From the NCBI RefSeq assembly GCF_000379945.1, contig NZ_KB904124.1:422282-486281 (forward strand): 64,000 nt of DNA, in the 5' to 3' direction. Origin of the DNA: Porphyromonas macacae DSM 20710 = JCM 13914. GTDB taxonomy: Bacteria > Bacteroidota > Bacteroidia > Bacteroidales > Porphyromonadaceae. Below the pieces are notes generated by a model. That model did not search any database, was not told where the DNA came from, and saw only the letters and a list, made by a program, of their open reading frames with translations. Every line of letters begins with the position of its first letter. Within the stretch, counting starts at the first letter, position 1. Of this stretch, positions 26,573 through 35,748 are shown in pieces. The translations under genes and the position numbers were made by a program.

Positions 26573-28129
26573 ATGAAAAAAACATTGTTATTTTTGATGA
26601 TGCTTTTAACCGCATTTTTTACCTATTCCTGTTCTTCCGATGATACCGAAGAACCCACTTTATCTTTATCCGAATACGAATTGAGTTTTCCTAAAACAGC
26701 TTCGGAAAAAACGATCACCGTTACAACTAATCAGAGCGAGTGGGTTTTTGTAGCCAATGCAGATTGGGTTAAATTGAGTCAGTCCGGTAATTCATTGGTG
26801 ATTAAAGTTTCGGAAAATATAAGTGCTCAACAACGAGAGGCTGATATTATGGTTGTTGCGGGTGTAGGTAAAACAATACACCTGAAGCAGGAGGCCTCGG
26901 CTGTGAATATCGTTCCCATTCCGGATCGTATAGATGTCGATCAATGGGGTGGAAAATACCAGTTCGATGTGGAAACGAATGTGAAAGACTGGAAGGTAAC
27001 AACAGAAGCAGACTGGCTCAAAGTAATGAAACGATCCTATAAGAGTGTGGTTGAAGTTGAAGTGTCGGAGAATAAGAATGACGCAAGCCGGATAGCCAAG
27101 ATTTATATCTCCGATATGGCCGGCAAGGGCATTAAGGAGTTTGTTGTTAAACAAAACGGAGTGATGAGCTACATCCTGCCATGTTTGCAACCCGGAGCTT
27201 CGATGGGTGATGTAAAACGTTTTGAGGAAAATCGTAGAAGCTATCTCTCTATCGATTGGGGGACATTCGGAGAGAAAGAAGTGACTTTCAAAACCAAAAG
27301 TCGTGTTTTCCCTGCCATCACTTATTTATTCTTCAAAGGAACACTTTCTTCGGTAAACCTGAAAGCTGAAAATCCGGAAGATTTGACCAAACCTGAAATG
27401 GAGCGGGCTTTGATTGATGAAGGCTTTGAAAAAGAAGTTTCCGGTGATAACGTTGCATATAGCAAGAGTGTGGAGGCAGACGGCAAACCGTTTGTAATAG
27501 CAGCGCGTATAGAGAAAGAAAAAGCACGTGCGGTGTTTGTTATTATTCCCCGTCAGCCTGTTCCCATGCCTACCTTTAAGGAAATTCCTTATACATTGAC
27601 AGGTTTTGGCAAGGATAAGACGGAAGATGTTTTTGCTTATGAAAAGGAGCATGGTGGAGAGTATAACAAGGATGAGTCCAATCTGGAGAATGAGAAAACC
27701 AATTTCCTGTATTTTGATGTGAAGAATACGCCGGATTTGGTGGCCCGTTCTTATTACATCGATAAAGTAGAAGGGAAACCGACTACTTTGAGCGAAACCG
27801 GTTCGTATTATACCAAACAAAGCCTTGTGTTTTATGAAGTATTCGGTCAGACCTATCTTACAGATGAGTTTAGAGCTCTCGCCAAACGGGATGGTTATCA
27901 ATACCTCGGGCTAAAAGGTTTGAATGAAGACTGGCATTATTTTGAAAATAAAACGAAGAAACTCGTTATGGTAGTCAGATGGATTAAATATAACGATATG
28001 GATATGCCGGTGGTGGATCTCCATTTCTTTAGATTGAAAGAAAAAACATCCGGAGGGAAAGATTCATCCGATATGAAAAAGTTTGAAAAACAGCTGCTTA
28101 AACATCAGTCTGCGAAATCCCTTTTTTAA
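26573..28129 (+). CDS. BACON-domain lipoprotein (paralog 2)
   Basis: 518-residue lipoprotein, divergent paralog of the gene ending at 25641. The signal peptide ends in lipobox TYSC (Cys ~20), followed by SSDDTEEP. BACON-like domains lie at ~30-110 (SEYELSFPKTASEKTITVTT) and ~115-200 (DVDQWGGKYQFDVETN). The shared C-terminal region has YFDVKNTPD, YTKQSLVFYEVFG and PVVDLHFF. Identity to the paralog is obvious along the whole length. The last ~30 residues are Lys/Ser-rich and not shared. Probably surface- or periplasm-exposed; ligand unknown. It is followed by a strong terminator. Confidence 0.86.
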   Translation: MKKTLLFLMMLLTAFFTYSCSSDDTEEPTLSLSEYELSFPKTASEKTITVTTNQSEWVFVANADWVKLSQSGNSLVIKVSENISAQQREADIMVVAGVGKTIHLKQEASAVNIVPIPDRIDVDQWGGKYQFDVETNVKDWKVTTEADWLKVMKRSYKSVVEVEVSENKNDASRIAKIYISDMAGKGIKEFVVKQNGVMSYILPCLQPGASMGDVKRFEENRRSYLSIDWGTFGEKEVTFKTKSRVFPAITYLFFKGTLSSVNLKAENPEDLTKPEMERALIDEGFEKEVSGDNVAYSKSVEADGKPFVIAARIEKEKARAVFVIIPRQPVPMPTFKEIPYTLTGFGKDKTEDVFAYEKEHGGEYNKDESNLENEKTNFLYFDVKNTPDLVARSYYIDKVEGKPTTLSETGSYYTKQSLVFYEVFGQTYLTDEFRALAKRDGYQYLGLKGLNEDWHYFENKTKKLVMVVRWIKYNDMDMPVVDLHFFRLKEKTSGGKDSSDMKKFEKQLLKHQSAKSLF

Positions 28130-28160
28130 CGGAAAATTTCCGGGAAAAATATAGCTGACG

Positions 28161-28208
28161 GTTTCGCTGCTTTTCGGGTTGATTCTCCGGAAGCAGCGAA
28201 ACTTTTTT
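28161..28208 (+). terminator. Rho-independent terminator
   Basis: Perfect 12-bp stem, GTTTCGCTGCTT (28161-28172) with AAGCAGCGAAAC (28191-28202), followed by six T. Ends the BACON paralog 2 transcript. Confidence 0.88.
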
Positions 28209-28264
28209 GTGGGCATATATTGAGTGTATAAGAATATTCATTGAAAACACATCGCCTTTTTTTG

Positions 28265-28272
28265 TATTTTTG
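28265..28272 (+). promoter_or_regulatory. Predicted -7 element for the glucosaminidase gene
   Basis: TATTTTTG, a perfect TAnnTTTG match, with a TTGA in place of TTTG 20 bases upstream. Predicted leader of about 45-70 nt depending on the start codon used; probably drives the run glucosaminidase-purM-prfA. Confidence 0.45.
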
Positions 28273-28324
28273 TAAATTGCAAGGTTGGCATAGATTATGT
28301 GTTTGGTAAACGCATAATTTATGT

Positions 28325-29296
28325 ATGCCTAATTTGAATGATAATATGACCGAACGATTGAATATACGGTTTCTTGTCGGTGTTTGCCTGATTGCTTTGT
28401 TTGCCTGTGCGCTAAATGCCCAGCAAGCAAAACGAAATTCGGTTTATATGAATTATATCTACAAACATAGCGACGAGGCCATTTCGCAAATGAAATACCA
28501 TAAGATACCGGCAAGTATTACCATGGCGCAGGGATTGCTCGAAACGGGAGCCGGCACCAGCAGTTTGGCAGTGGAGCACAACAATCATTTTGGTATCAAG
28601 TGTCATAAAACATGGACAGGCCCTCGTGCTTATCGGGATGATGATCGCCGGAACGAATGTTTTCGCAGCTATTCTTCCTGGAGAGATTCTTATAAGGACC
28701 ATTCCATTTTTCTTAAACAGGCTCGATACAGAGAACTTTTCCGCTTAGCCCCCGATGATTACAGGGGATGGGCTAAAGGTTTGCAGCAGTGTGGTTATGC
28801 CACGGATCGCGGTTATGCCAACCGTTTGATAAAAATTGTAGAGGATTATGAACTTTATGCTCTGGATAAAGGCTATTATCCTTCCTGGTATGACGGGGGC
28901 AAGAGTTTCAGGCAGATGAAATCCCGCAATGATAAATACCGAAAGTCTTCACCGCTCCTGAGAGATGCTTACCTGAGCTATAATTTGTTGTATGTATTGG
29001 CAGAAGATGGCGATACATTCCAGTCTATTGCCGACGATATGGGGATGAAACCCCATAAATTGGCCAAATATAACGATGCCCCTGAAGATTTTGTGCTTAA
29101 AAAGGGGGATGTGGTCTATCTGCAAGCCAAACACAACAGGGCAGAGCCTCCGTACTATACCTATGTGGTGCGTGTGGGAGACTCTATGCACAGCATCGCA
29201 CAGCGTTTCGGGGTGAAGATGAGCAAACTTTATAAAATGAATAATGCGGACGGAGATTATCTGCCTTTGGAAGGCGATGTGCTGCGTCTCAGATAA
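28325..29296 (+). CDS. Secreted glucosaminidase-domain protein with two LysM domains
   Basis: 323-residue peptidoglycan-hydrolase-like protein. A signal peptide lies at ~12-32 (FLVGVCLIALFACALNA, cut before QQ). The glucosaminidase (GH73-like) domain spans ~40-180, with MAQGLLETGAGTSSLAVEHNNHFGIKC and YRDDDRRNECFRSY-type motifs; the Glu in LLETG is the likely catalytic residue. Two LysM peptidoglycan-binding repeats follow at ~220-262 and ~275-322. A second in-frame ATG at 28346 would give a slightly shorter signal peptide. It lies 8 bp before purM; the functions are unrelated, so only co-transcription is implied. Confidence 0.9.
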   Translation: MPNLNDNMTERLNIRFLVGVCLIALFACALNAQQAKRNSVYMNYIYKHSDEAISQMKYHKIPASITMAQGLLETGAGTSSLAVEHNNHFGIKCHKTWTGPRAYRDDDRRNECFRSYSSWRDSYKDHSIFLKQARYRELFRLAPDDYRGWAKGLQQCGYATDRGYANRLIKIVEDYELYALDKGYYPSWYDGGKSFRQMKSRNDKYRKSSPLLRDAYLSYNLLYVLAEDGDTFQSIADDMGMKPHKLAKYNDAPEDFVLKKGDVVYLQAKHNRAEPPYYTYVVRVGDSMHSIAQRFGVKMSKLYKMNNADGDYLPLEGDVLRLR

Positions 29297-29304
29297 TACG
29301 GATT

Positions 29305-30480
29305 ATGAACGAACGATATATTCAGCGTGGTGTTTCGGCCTCTAAGGAAGATGTGCATCGAGCCATTAAGAATGTAGATAAAGGGTTGTATCCCGGAGCT
29401 TTTTGCAAAATTATTCCCGATTTGCTGGGAGGAGACCCGGAGTATTGTAATATCATGCATGCCGATGGTGCCGGCACCAAAAGTGCTTTGGCCTATATGT
29501 ACTGGAAGGAGACCGGAGATCTGTCGGTCTGGAAAGGTATTGCCCAGGATGCTTTGATTATGAATATCGATGATTTGCTCTGTGTGGGAGCCGTCGACAA
29601 TATATTGGTATCGAGCACGATAGGGCGAAATAAACTGTTGATACCCGGGGAGGTGATTTCGGCTATCATCGATGGAACCGAAGAGCTGCTTGCAACTCTC
29701 AGGAAGATGGGAGTCGATGCTTACTCTACGGGGGGGGAGACTGCCGATGTGGGAGATTTGGTACGCACGATTATTGTGGACAGTACTGTTACCTGTCGCA
29801 TGAAACGCAGTGATGTGATCGATAATGCCAACATCAAAGGCGGTGATATCATTGTAGGATTGGCTTCTTATGGGAAAGCAACCTATGAAGATGTGTATAA
29901 CGGCGGTATGGGGAGTAATGGACTGACCAGTGCGAGACACGATGTCTTTGCCCATTATCTGGCCCGAAAATATCCCGAAAGCTATGATCATGCCCTTCCC
30001 GAAAGTCTGGTATACAGTGGTTCTCTGCAGCTAACCGACAAAGTGAAGGGCGTCGATTTGGATGCCGGAAAGCTGGTACTCTCTCCCACGCGTACTTACG
30101 CTCCGGTGGTGAAAAAGGTTCTTGATGAAATGAGAACCCGCATTCACGGTATGGTGCACTGCTCGGGCGGTGCACAAACCAAAATCATGCACTTTTTGAA
30201 GAACAAACACGTAATCAAAGATAATTTATTGCCTGTACCTCCCCTGTTCGACCTTATACAGAGAGAGAGCGGTACTCCGCCCAGAGAGATGTATAAGGTG
30301 TTCAATATGGGACATCGTATGGAGTTTTATGTGCCTTCTTCTGAAGATGCCCGAAGAATAGTGGAAATTTCTGAAAGTTTCGGTATTGCAGCCCGGGTAG
30401 TGGGGCGTGTGGAGGATGCGGAACAGAACAGGCTGACTCTGAAGACTCCGTACGGAACGATAGAATACGGTAACGAATGA
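29305..30480 (+). CDS. purM: Phosphoribosylformylglycinamidine cyclo-ligase
   Basis: AIR synthase of purine biosynthesis: FGAM + ATP to AIR. 391 residues, in the longer form seen in Bacteroidota. Motifs are HADGAGTKSALAYMYW and KGIAQDALIMNIDDLLCVGA (the metal/ATP-binding N-domain), STGGETADVGDLVRTI, and VHCSGGAQTKIMHF in the C-domain, where the usual HITGGG-type loop is replaced by HCSGGA. The gene starts 8 bp after the glucosaminidase gene and is followed 3 bp later by prfA. Confidence 0.93.
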   Translation: MNERYIQRGVSASKEDVHRAIKNVDKGLYPGAFCKIIPDLLGGDPEYCNIMHADGAGTKSALAYMYWKETGDLSVWKGIAQDALIMNIDDLLCVGAVDNILVSSTIGRNKLLIPGEVISAIIDGTEELLATLRKMGVDAYSTGGETADVGDLVRTIIVDSTVTCRMKRSDVIDNANIKGGDIIVGLASYGKATYEDVYNGGMGSNGLTSARHDVFAHYLARKYPESYDHALPESLVYSGSLQLTDKVKGVDLDAGKLVLSPTRTYAPVVKKVLDEMRTRIHGMVHCSGGAQTKIMHFLKNKHVIKDNLLPVPPLFDLIQRESGTPPREMYKVFNMGHRMEFYVPSSEDARRIVEISESFGIAARVVGRVEDAEQNRLTLKTPYGTIEYGNE

Positions 30481-30483
30481 TAT

Positions 30484-31575
30484 ATGACTGCAGATAACAA
30501 CGAATTGTTGCAACGCATAGAAGGTTTGCATGCCCGTTTTGAAGAAATCAGCACGATGATTTCTTCTCCTGAGGTTATTGCAGACCAGAAAAGATATGCC
30601 AAACTGAGTAAAGAATACAGAGACCTGCAAAAGATATTAGATAAGGGGAACGAGTATAAGAATGCCATGGATACCATACAGGAAGGGCGGGAGACCATGC
30701 AAAATGAAGGCGATCCCGAACTTCGCGAAATGGCACGCGAACTTATCGGTGAAGCGGAGGAAAAACTGCCCCGGCTCGAAGAAGAGATAAAAATGCTTCT
30801 GGTGCCGGCCGATCCTGAAGACGAAAAAAATGCGGTGATGGAAATACGTGGAGGCACGGGCGGTGATGAAGCGGCGATTTTTGCCGGTGACCTTTATAAG
30901 ATGTATATCAAGTATTGTGAGAGCAAAGGTTGGAAAACCGAAGTAACCAGTTACACAGAAGGAACCGCCGGAGGGTTTAAGGAGATTATCTTTACCGTAA
31001 CCGGCGAGGGAGTCTATGGAGTGCTGAAATACGAAAGCGGCGTACATCGCGTACAGCGTGTGCCGGCCACCGAAACGCAGGGACGCGTGCATACTTCTGC
31101 AGCCACGGTGGCTGTATTGCCCGAAGCCGATGAGGTGGATGTGGAGATCAATCCTGCCGATGTGGAGATGCAAACAAGCCGTTCCGGCGGTGCCGGCGGA
31201 CAGAATGTGAACAAGGTCGAAACCAAAGTTCAGTTGACGCATAAACCTACGGGCATAGTGGTGATTTGTCAGGAAGCCCGTACACAGACCGGGAACCGTG
31301 AACTGGCCTGGCAGATGCTCAGAAACAAACTGTATGAGATCGAGATTACTAAACATAACGAGGCTATTGCGAGCAAAAGAAAGACGATGGTTTCTACCGG
31401 AGACAGATCGGCTAAAATCCGTACCTATAATTATCCTCAGGGACGGGTAACAGACCATCGGATCAATTTGACCCTTTATAACCTTTCGGCTATTATGGAT
31501 GGCCATGTACAGCCCATTATCGATGAACTGATCGTAGCCGAAAACATTGAGCGAATGAAGGAGGCGGAATTATAG
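30484..31575 (+). CDS. prfA: Peptide chain release factor 1
   Basis: Recognises UAA and UAG stop codons and triggers peptide release. 363 residues. The codon-recognition motif PAT is at 194-196 ([15 protein letters not shown]) and the catalytic GGQ at 238-240 ([11 protein letters not shown]). The N-terminal helical domain (1-110) is complete. It starts 3 bp after purM and belongs to the same transcription unit; pyrF follows after 62 bp. Confidence 0.97.
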   Translation: MTADNNELLQRIEGLHARFEEISTMISSPEVIADQKRYAKLSKEYRDLQKILDKGNEYKNAMDTIQEGRETMQNEGDPELREMARELIGEAEEKLPRLEEEIKMLLVPADPEDEKNAVMEIRGGTGGDEAAIFAGDLYKMYIKYCESKGWKTEVTSYTEGTAGGFKEIIFTVTGEGVYGVLKYESGVHRVQRVPATETQGRVHTSAATVAVLPEADEVDVEINPADVEMQTSRSGGAGGQNVNKVETKVQLTHKPTGIVVICQEARTQTGNRELAWQMLRNKLYEIEITKHNEAIASKRKTMVSTGDRSAKIRTYNYPQGRVTDHRINLTLYNLSAIMDGHVQPIIDELIVAENIERMKEAEL

Positions 31576-31637
31576 CGATTACCTCCGATGCCGGGGTGTC
31601 CATCGATTTTTTGTTCTCCTGAAAAGAGTATAAGATT

Positions 31638-32468
31638 ATGACAAAAGAAGACCTTTTTGAAAATATTAAGCGCAAGCGTTCATTCCTTTGTGTGGGATTG
31701 GATACGGATGTGCGCAGATTGCCCGAACATTTGCAACACGAAGATGATCCTATCTTTGAGTTCAACCGCCGGATTATCGATGCCACAGCGGAGTATTGCA
31801 TTGCCTATAAACCCAATCTGGCTTTTTACGAGAGTATGGGGGCTTTCGGCATTCAGGCTTTTGACAAGACTGTTTCGTATTTGCGTGAGAAATACCCCGA
31901 TCAGTTGATTATAGCCGATGCCAAACGCGGAGATATCGGAAACACCAGCAGCATGTATGCGCGTTCTTTCTTTGAGAACTCCCATGTGGACGCCATCACC
32001 GTATCTCCGTATATGGGCTCCGACAGTGTTTCTCCCTTCTTGCTGTATCCCGGTAAATGGGTGATTCTGCTGGCTTTGACTTCCAATCAGGGTTCGGCGG
32101 ATTTTCAGATGATGCAGGATGAAAAAGGGGAGTATCTCTTTGAACGTGTGTTACGTATTTCTAAAACGTGGGAAAACTCAGAACAACTGATGTACGTGGT
32201 GGGAGCAACCAAGGCTCAGATGCTGGAGCGTGTTCGTGCAATTGTACCCGACAGCTTTTTGCTGGTGCCCGGCATCGGTTCACAGAATGGAAGTCTCGAA
32301 GAGGTTGTTAAGTATGGTTTGAATAAAACGTGCGGCCTGATCGTAAATGCTTCGCGCAGTATTATTTATGCCGATAATACTGAAAGTTTCGCCCTGTATG
32401 CTGCCGAAGAAGCCGGTAAACTGAGGAGGCAGATGGAAGATGCATTGATTAAGAACAATATTATTTGA
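31638..32468 (+). CDS. pyrF: Orotidine-5'-phosphate decarboxylase (class 2)
   Basis: Converts OMP to UMP, the last step of pyrimidine biosynthesis. 276 residues, the longer class 2 type. The catalytic motif [10 protein letters not shown] lies at 94-103; FLCVGLDTD (N-terminus), [10 protein letters not shown], and [11 protein letters not shown] near the C-terminus complete the phosphate-binding TIM barrel. Its TGA overlaps the lpxD start by one base, so it leads the lipid A genes. Confidence 0.96.
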   Translation: MTKEDLFENIKRKRSFLCVGLDTDVRRLPEHLQHEDDPIFEFNRRIIDATAEYCIAYKPNLAFYESMGAFGIQAFDKTVSYLREKYPDQLIIADAKRGDIGNTSSMYARSFFENSHVDAITVSPYMGSDSVSPFLLYPGKWVILLALTSNQGSADFQMMQDEKGEYLFERVLRISKTWENSEQLMYVVGATKAQMLERVRAIVPDSFLLVPGIGSQNGSLEEVVKYGLNKTCGLIVNASRSIIYADNTESFALYAAEEAGKLRRQMEDALIKNNII

Positions 32469-33511
32469 TGATACCCGAATTTTCTGTAGAACAAATAGCG
32501 GCAGTTGTTGGCGGTACCATAGAAGGTGACCCCTCTGCCAAAGTAAGTGCGTTCGGAAAGATAGAAGATGCCAAAAGCGGTGATTTGACGTTTTTGGCCA
32601 ATGAGAAATACGAGTCTTTTATCTATACCACCAAAGCGACGGCTGTTTTGGTAAACAAAACGTTCGAACCTCGTGAAAAGATAGAAGCTGTGTTAATCCG
32701 TGTGCCTGATGCTTATGCAGCTTTAGCCCAGCTTTTGCAGATGGTGCAGCAGGCAGAAAAGGCCGATCGGCCTGTCGGTATTCACCCGACAGCTATCGTA
32801 GCCGAAGGGGTGATAATCCCCGAGGATGCCTATGTCGGCGCTTATGCTTATGTTGACCGTGGGTGTGTAATCGGTAGCGGATGCTGTATTTACCCTTATG
32901 TTTATATCGGTAAAGGTGTGCAAATAGGAGAACAGACCGAGATTTATCCGCATGCTACGGTCTATAGCGGCGTTAAGATAGGTAGACGTTGCCTGTTGCA
33001 TGCAGGGGTTGTAATCGGAGCCGATGGTTTCGGATTTGCACCCGAAGAAGACGGTTATCACAAGATTCCGCAACTCGGAGGCGTTATTTTAGAAGATGAT
33101 GTCGAAATCGGGGCCAATACTTGTGTGGATCGTGCCGTTATGGGTAATACGATCATCAGTAAGGGTGTTAAACTGGACAATCTCGTTCAGATTGCCCATA
33201 ATTGTGTTGTCGGTAAGCATACGGTAATGGCAGCTCAGGCCGGTTTAGCCGGATCTACGCATGTGGGCCAGTGGTGTCAGCTTGGCGGTCAGGTGGGTGT
33301 GGCCGGTCATTTGAAGATCGGCAATCATGTGAAAGCCGGTGGACAGACCGGTATTCTGGGTAATATCGAGGATGGCAAAAATATTATGGGATCGCCTGCT
33401 ATGGAAGCCGGCAAAGCCATGCGTACTTATGTGCAGTTGAGCCGGTTGTCCGAATTGGAGAAACGCGTGAGAGAACTGGAAAAAAAGTTATATGTAAAAG
33501 AAAAACAATAA
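32468..33511 (+). CDS. lpxD: UDP-3-O-acylglucosamine N-acyltransferase
   Basis: Third step of lipid A synthesis: adds the second acyl chain at the 2-amine of UDP-3-O-acylglucosamine. 347 residues. The N-terminal uridine-binding domain (~1-100) carries [20 protein letters not shown] left-handed beta-helix of hexapeptide repeats covers ~110-300, with catalytic His in [12 protein letters not shown]. The C-terminal helix ends in a coiled coil. The ATG at 32468 (TGATG overlap) is preferred to the in-frame TTG one codon earlier. It is coupled to pyrF and followed 11 bp later by lpxC/fabZ. Confidence 0.95.
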   Translation: MIPEFSVEQIAAVVGGTIEGDPSAKVSAFGKIEDAKSGDLTFLANEKYESFIYTTKATAVLVNKTFEPREKIEAVLIRVPDAYAALAQLLQMVQQAEKADRPVGIHPTAIVAEGVIIPEDAYVGAYAYVDRGCVIGSGCCIYPYVYIGKGVQIGEQTEIYPHATVYSGVKIGRRCLLHAGVVIGADGFGFAPEEDGYHKIPQLGGVILEDDVEIGANTCVDRAVMGNTIISKGVKLDNLVQIAHNCVVGKHTVMAAQAGLAGSTHVGQWCQLGGQVGVAGHLKIGNHVKAGGQTGILGNIEDGKNIMGSPAMEAGKAMRTYVQLSRLSELEKRVRELEKKLYVKEKQ

Positions 33512-33522
33512 GATATATTGCA

Positions 33523-34905
33523 ATGACACAAAATCAGCAAACATTAGGAGGCAGCTTTAGCCTGTGCGGTAAAGGACTGCATACGGGGTTGAATATCAAC
33601 ATCTCTTTTCACCCCGCACCCGATAATACGGGTCGTGTAATACGTCGTGTGGATTTGGATGGTACCCCCGAAATACCGGCTCTGTCCGAGTATGTGGTAG
33701 CTACGGAGCGTGGCACTGTGCTGGGCAAAGGCGAGGTGACGGTCAGTACCATCGAACATGCTATGGCGTCTCTTTTTGCCATGAATGTGGATAATTGTTA
33801 TATCGATGTCGATGCCCCTGAATTCCCTATTTTAGATGGGAGTGCACGTGATTATATCGAGAACATAAGACGTGTGGGCATAGTAGAGCAAACTTTCCCG
33901 GCAGAAAACTACATTGTGATGCATCGTAAAGAAGTGAATAAGGGAGACTCCCGTATCTTGCTGTTGCCGGATGATCGTTTTGGTGTAGATGTTCATATCA
34001 GCTATGATTCTCCGATTTTGAGCAATCAATATGCGGAGCTTTACGATCTGGAAGATTTTGAAAAAGAAATAGCCGATGCCCGCACTTTTGTGTTTGTACG
34101 AGAAATAGAACCCCTGATACAGCATGGTTTGATTAAGGGAGGAGATCTCGATAATGCTTTGGTTATCTATGATAGAGAGTTAAGCCAGGAGCGTATCGAT
34201 GAAATCTGCAACCTTGTGGGCGTACCGAAAAAAGAAGTCTCTTCTTTGGGTTATCTGAACACGCGCCCCCTGAAATATGAAAATGAACCGGCACGCCATA
34301 AACTGCTTGATGTTTTGGGCGATCTGTCTTTGATCGGCCGTCGGATTGTGGGGCGTATCATTGCCCGAAGCCCGGGGCATACCATTAATAATATGATGGG
34401 GCAAGCCATTCGTAAAGAGATCAAGCAAAATGAGTCTCAGGCTCCGCTGTATGATCCTTGCAAAGAGCCTTTGATGGATGTAAACCGTATTCGGGAATTG
34501 CTTCCGCACCGTTATCCGTTCTTGCTGGTGGATAAGATTATCGACCTGGGGCAGTACGAGATTGTGGGCGTGAAGAGCGTATCCGGCAACGAGCCGTTTT
34601 TTGTCGGACACTTCCCGGATGAGCCTGTAATGCCCGGCGTGTTGCAGGTAGAGGCTATGGCGCAAGTGGGCGGTTTGCTGGTGCTTAATTCTTTGAGTGA
34701 TCCGGAGCGTTATTCGACTTATTTCTTGAAAATCGATAATGTGAAGTTCAGACGTAAGGTGGTGCCCGGAGATACTCTGCTCTTCAAGCTCCGGATGCTT
34801 ACGGAAATTCGCCGTGGCGTGGCCAATATGCGCGGACTCGCTTTTGTGGGAGACAAACTCGTTTGCGAGGCCGAGTTTATGGCTCAGATTGTGAAGAATA
34901 AATAA
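33523..34905 (+). CDS. lpxC/fabZ: Fused LpxC deacetylase / FabZ dehydratase
   Basis: Single 460-residue protein joining two enzymes. Residues ~1-300 are LpxC, the zinc deacetylase of the committed lipid A step; H79 (STIEHAMASL) and HKLLDVLGDL supply zinc ligands. Residues ~315-460 are FabZ, 3-hydroxyacyl-ACP dehydratase, with LPHRYPFLLVDK and GHFPDEPVMPGVLQVEAMAQ motifs, where His and Glu are catalytic. The fusion is the normal state in Bacteroidales and links lipid A and fatty-acid synthesis through shared 3-hydroxyacyl-ACP. It sits between lpxD and lpxA. Confidence 0.96.
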   Translation: MTQNQQTLGGSFSLCGKGLHTGLNINISFHPAPDNTGRVIRRVDLDGTPEIPALSEYVVATERGTVLGKGEVTVSTIEHAMASLFAMNVDNCYIDVDAPEFPILDGSARDYIENIRRVGIVEQTFPAENYIVMHRKEVNKGDSRILLLPDDRFGVDVHISYDSPILSNQYAELYDLEDFEKEIADARTFVFVREIEPLIQHGLIKGGDLDNALVIYDRELSQERIDEICNLVGVPKKEVSSLGYLNTRPLKYENEPARHKLLDVLGDLSLIGRRIVGRIIARSPGHTINNMMGQAIRKEIKQNESQAPLYDPCKEPLMDVNRIRELLPHRYPFLLVDKIIDLGQYEIVGVKSVSGNEPFFVGHFPDEPVMPGVLQVEAMAQVGGLLVLNSLSDPERYSTYFLKIDNVKFRRKVVPGDTLLFKLRMLTEIRRGVANMRGLAFVGDKLVCEAEFMAQIVKNK

Positions 34906-34925
34906 AACGAAATAAACAGTAAAAT

Positions 34926-35720
34926 ATGTCGAATCAGAGTTTAGTAAGCCCTTTGGCTGTGGTTCACCCCGGTGCGAAATTGGGAGAAAATGTTCGTGTT
35001 GAGCCTTTTGCCGTAATAGAAGATAATGTTATTATCGGTGATAATTCCGTAATACACACCCATGCTGTAATTCGGAGCGGTGCCCGTCTTGGTAAACATT
35101 GCGAAGTACACCCGGGTGCCGTGGTGGCCAACATCCCTCAAGACTTGAAATTTGAGGGAGAAGACACCGTAGCCATTATCGGAGACTATACGACCATCCG
35201 TGAGTGTGTAACCATCAACCGCGGTACCAAATCGCGCGGACATACGATTATCGGCGATCACTGTCTTTTAATGGCTTATTCTCACGTGGCGCACGACTGT
35301 GAAGTAGGCAATCACGTTATTATAGGTAATGCCACACAAATCGCTGGCGAAGTGGAAATAGCAGATTATGCCACTATCAGCGGCGGAGTGCTTGTTCATC
35401 AGTTTACACGTATCGGAACGCAGGTCATGGTGCAGGGCGGATGCCGTTTCTCCAAGGATATCCCTCCGTTTACACTGGTGGGGCGCGAACCGACCGTATA
35501 TTGCGGTATCAATATTGTGGGATTGCGCAGGAGGGGATACACCAAAGAGCAAATCTATATCATCAACGATATTTACCGCACCTTGTATCAGCGTGGCTTG
35601 AATACAACGGATGCTTTTGCCGTGATCAAAGCCGATTTCCCCGATTCGGAAGAGCGGCGCATTATCTTAGACTTCATTACTTCCAGCCAGCGAGGTATCA
35701 TTCGCGGCAATCTGGAGTAA
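34926..35720 (+). CDS. lpxA: Acyl-ACP-UDP-N-acetylglucosamine O-acyltransferase
   Basis: First acylation of UDP-GlcNAc in lipid A synthesis. 264 residues. A left-handed beta-helix of hexapeptide repeats occupies ~1-190 (VHPGAKLGENVRVEPFAVIEDN), with the catalytic His region LMAYSHVAHDCEVGNHV. The C-terminal helical domain has the NIVGLRRRGYTKEQI motif typical of LpxA. It is the last of the lpxD-lpxC/fabZ-lpxA set, 20 bp after the fusion gene; nnrD follows after 28 bp. Confidence 0.96.
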   Translation: MSNQSLVSPLAVVHPGAKLGENVRVEPFAVIEDNVIIGDNSVIHTHAVIRSGARLGKHCEVHPGAVVANIPQDLKFEGEDTVAIIGDYTTIRECVTINRGTKSRGHTIIGDHCLLMAYSHVAHDCEVGNHVIIGNATQIAGEVEIADYATISGGVLVHQFTRIGTQVMVQGGCRFSKDIPPFTLVGREPTVYCGINIVGLRRRGYTKEQIYIINDIYRTLYQRGLNTTDAFAVIKADFPDSEERRIILDFITSSQRGIIRGNLE

Positions 35721-35748
35721 GTTGCTTTTCTGTTAAATATTTGCAGGT

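Noticed and set aside
33523..34905. LpxC-FabZ fusion as a novelty
   Set aside because: The fusion is the ordinary state in Bacteroidales.
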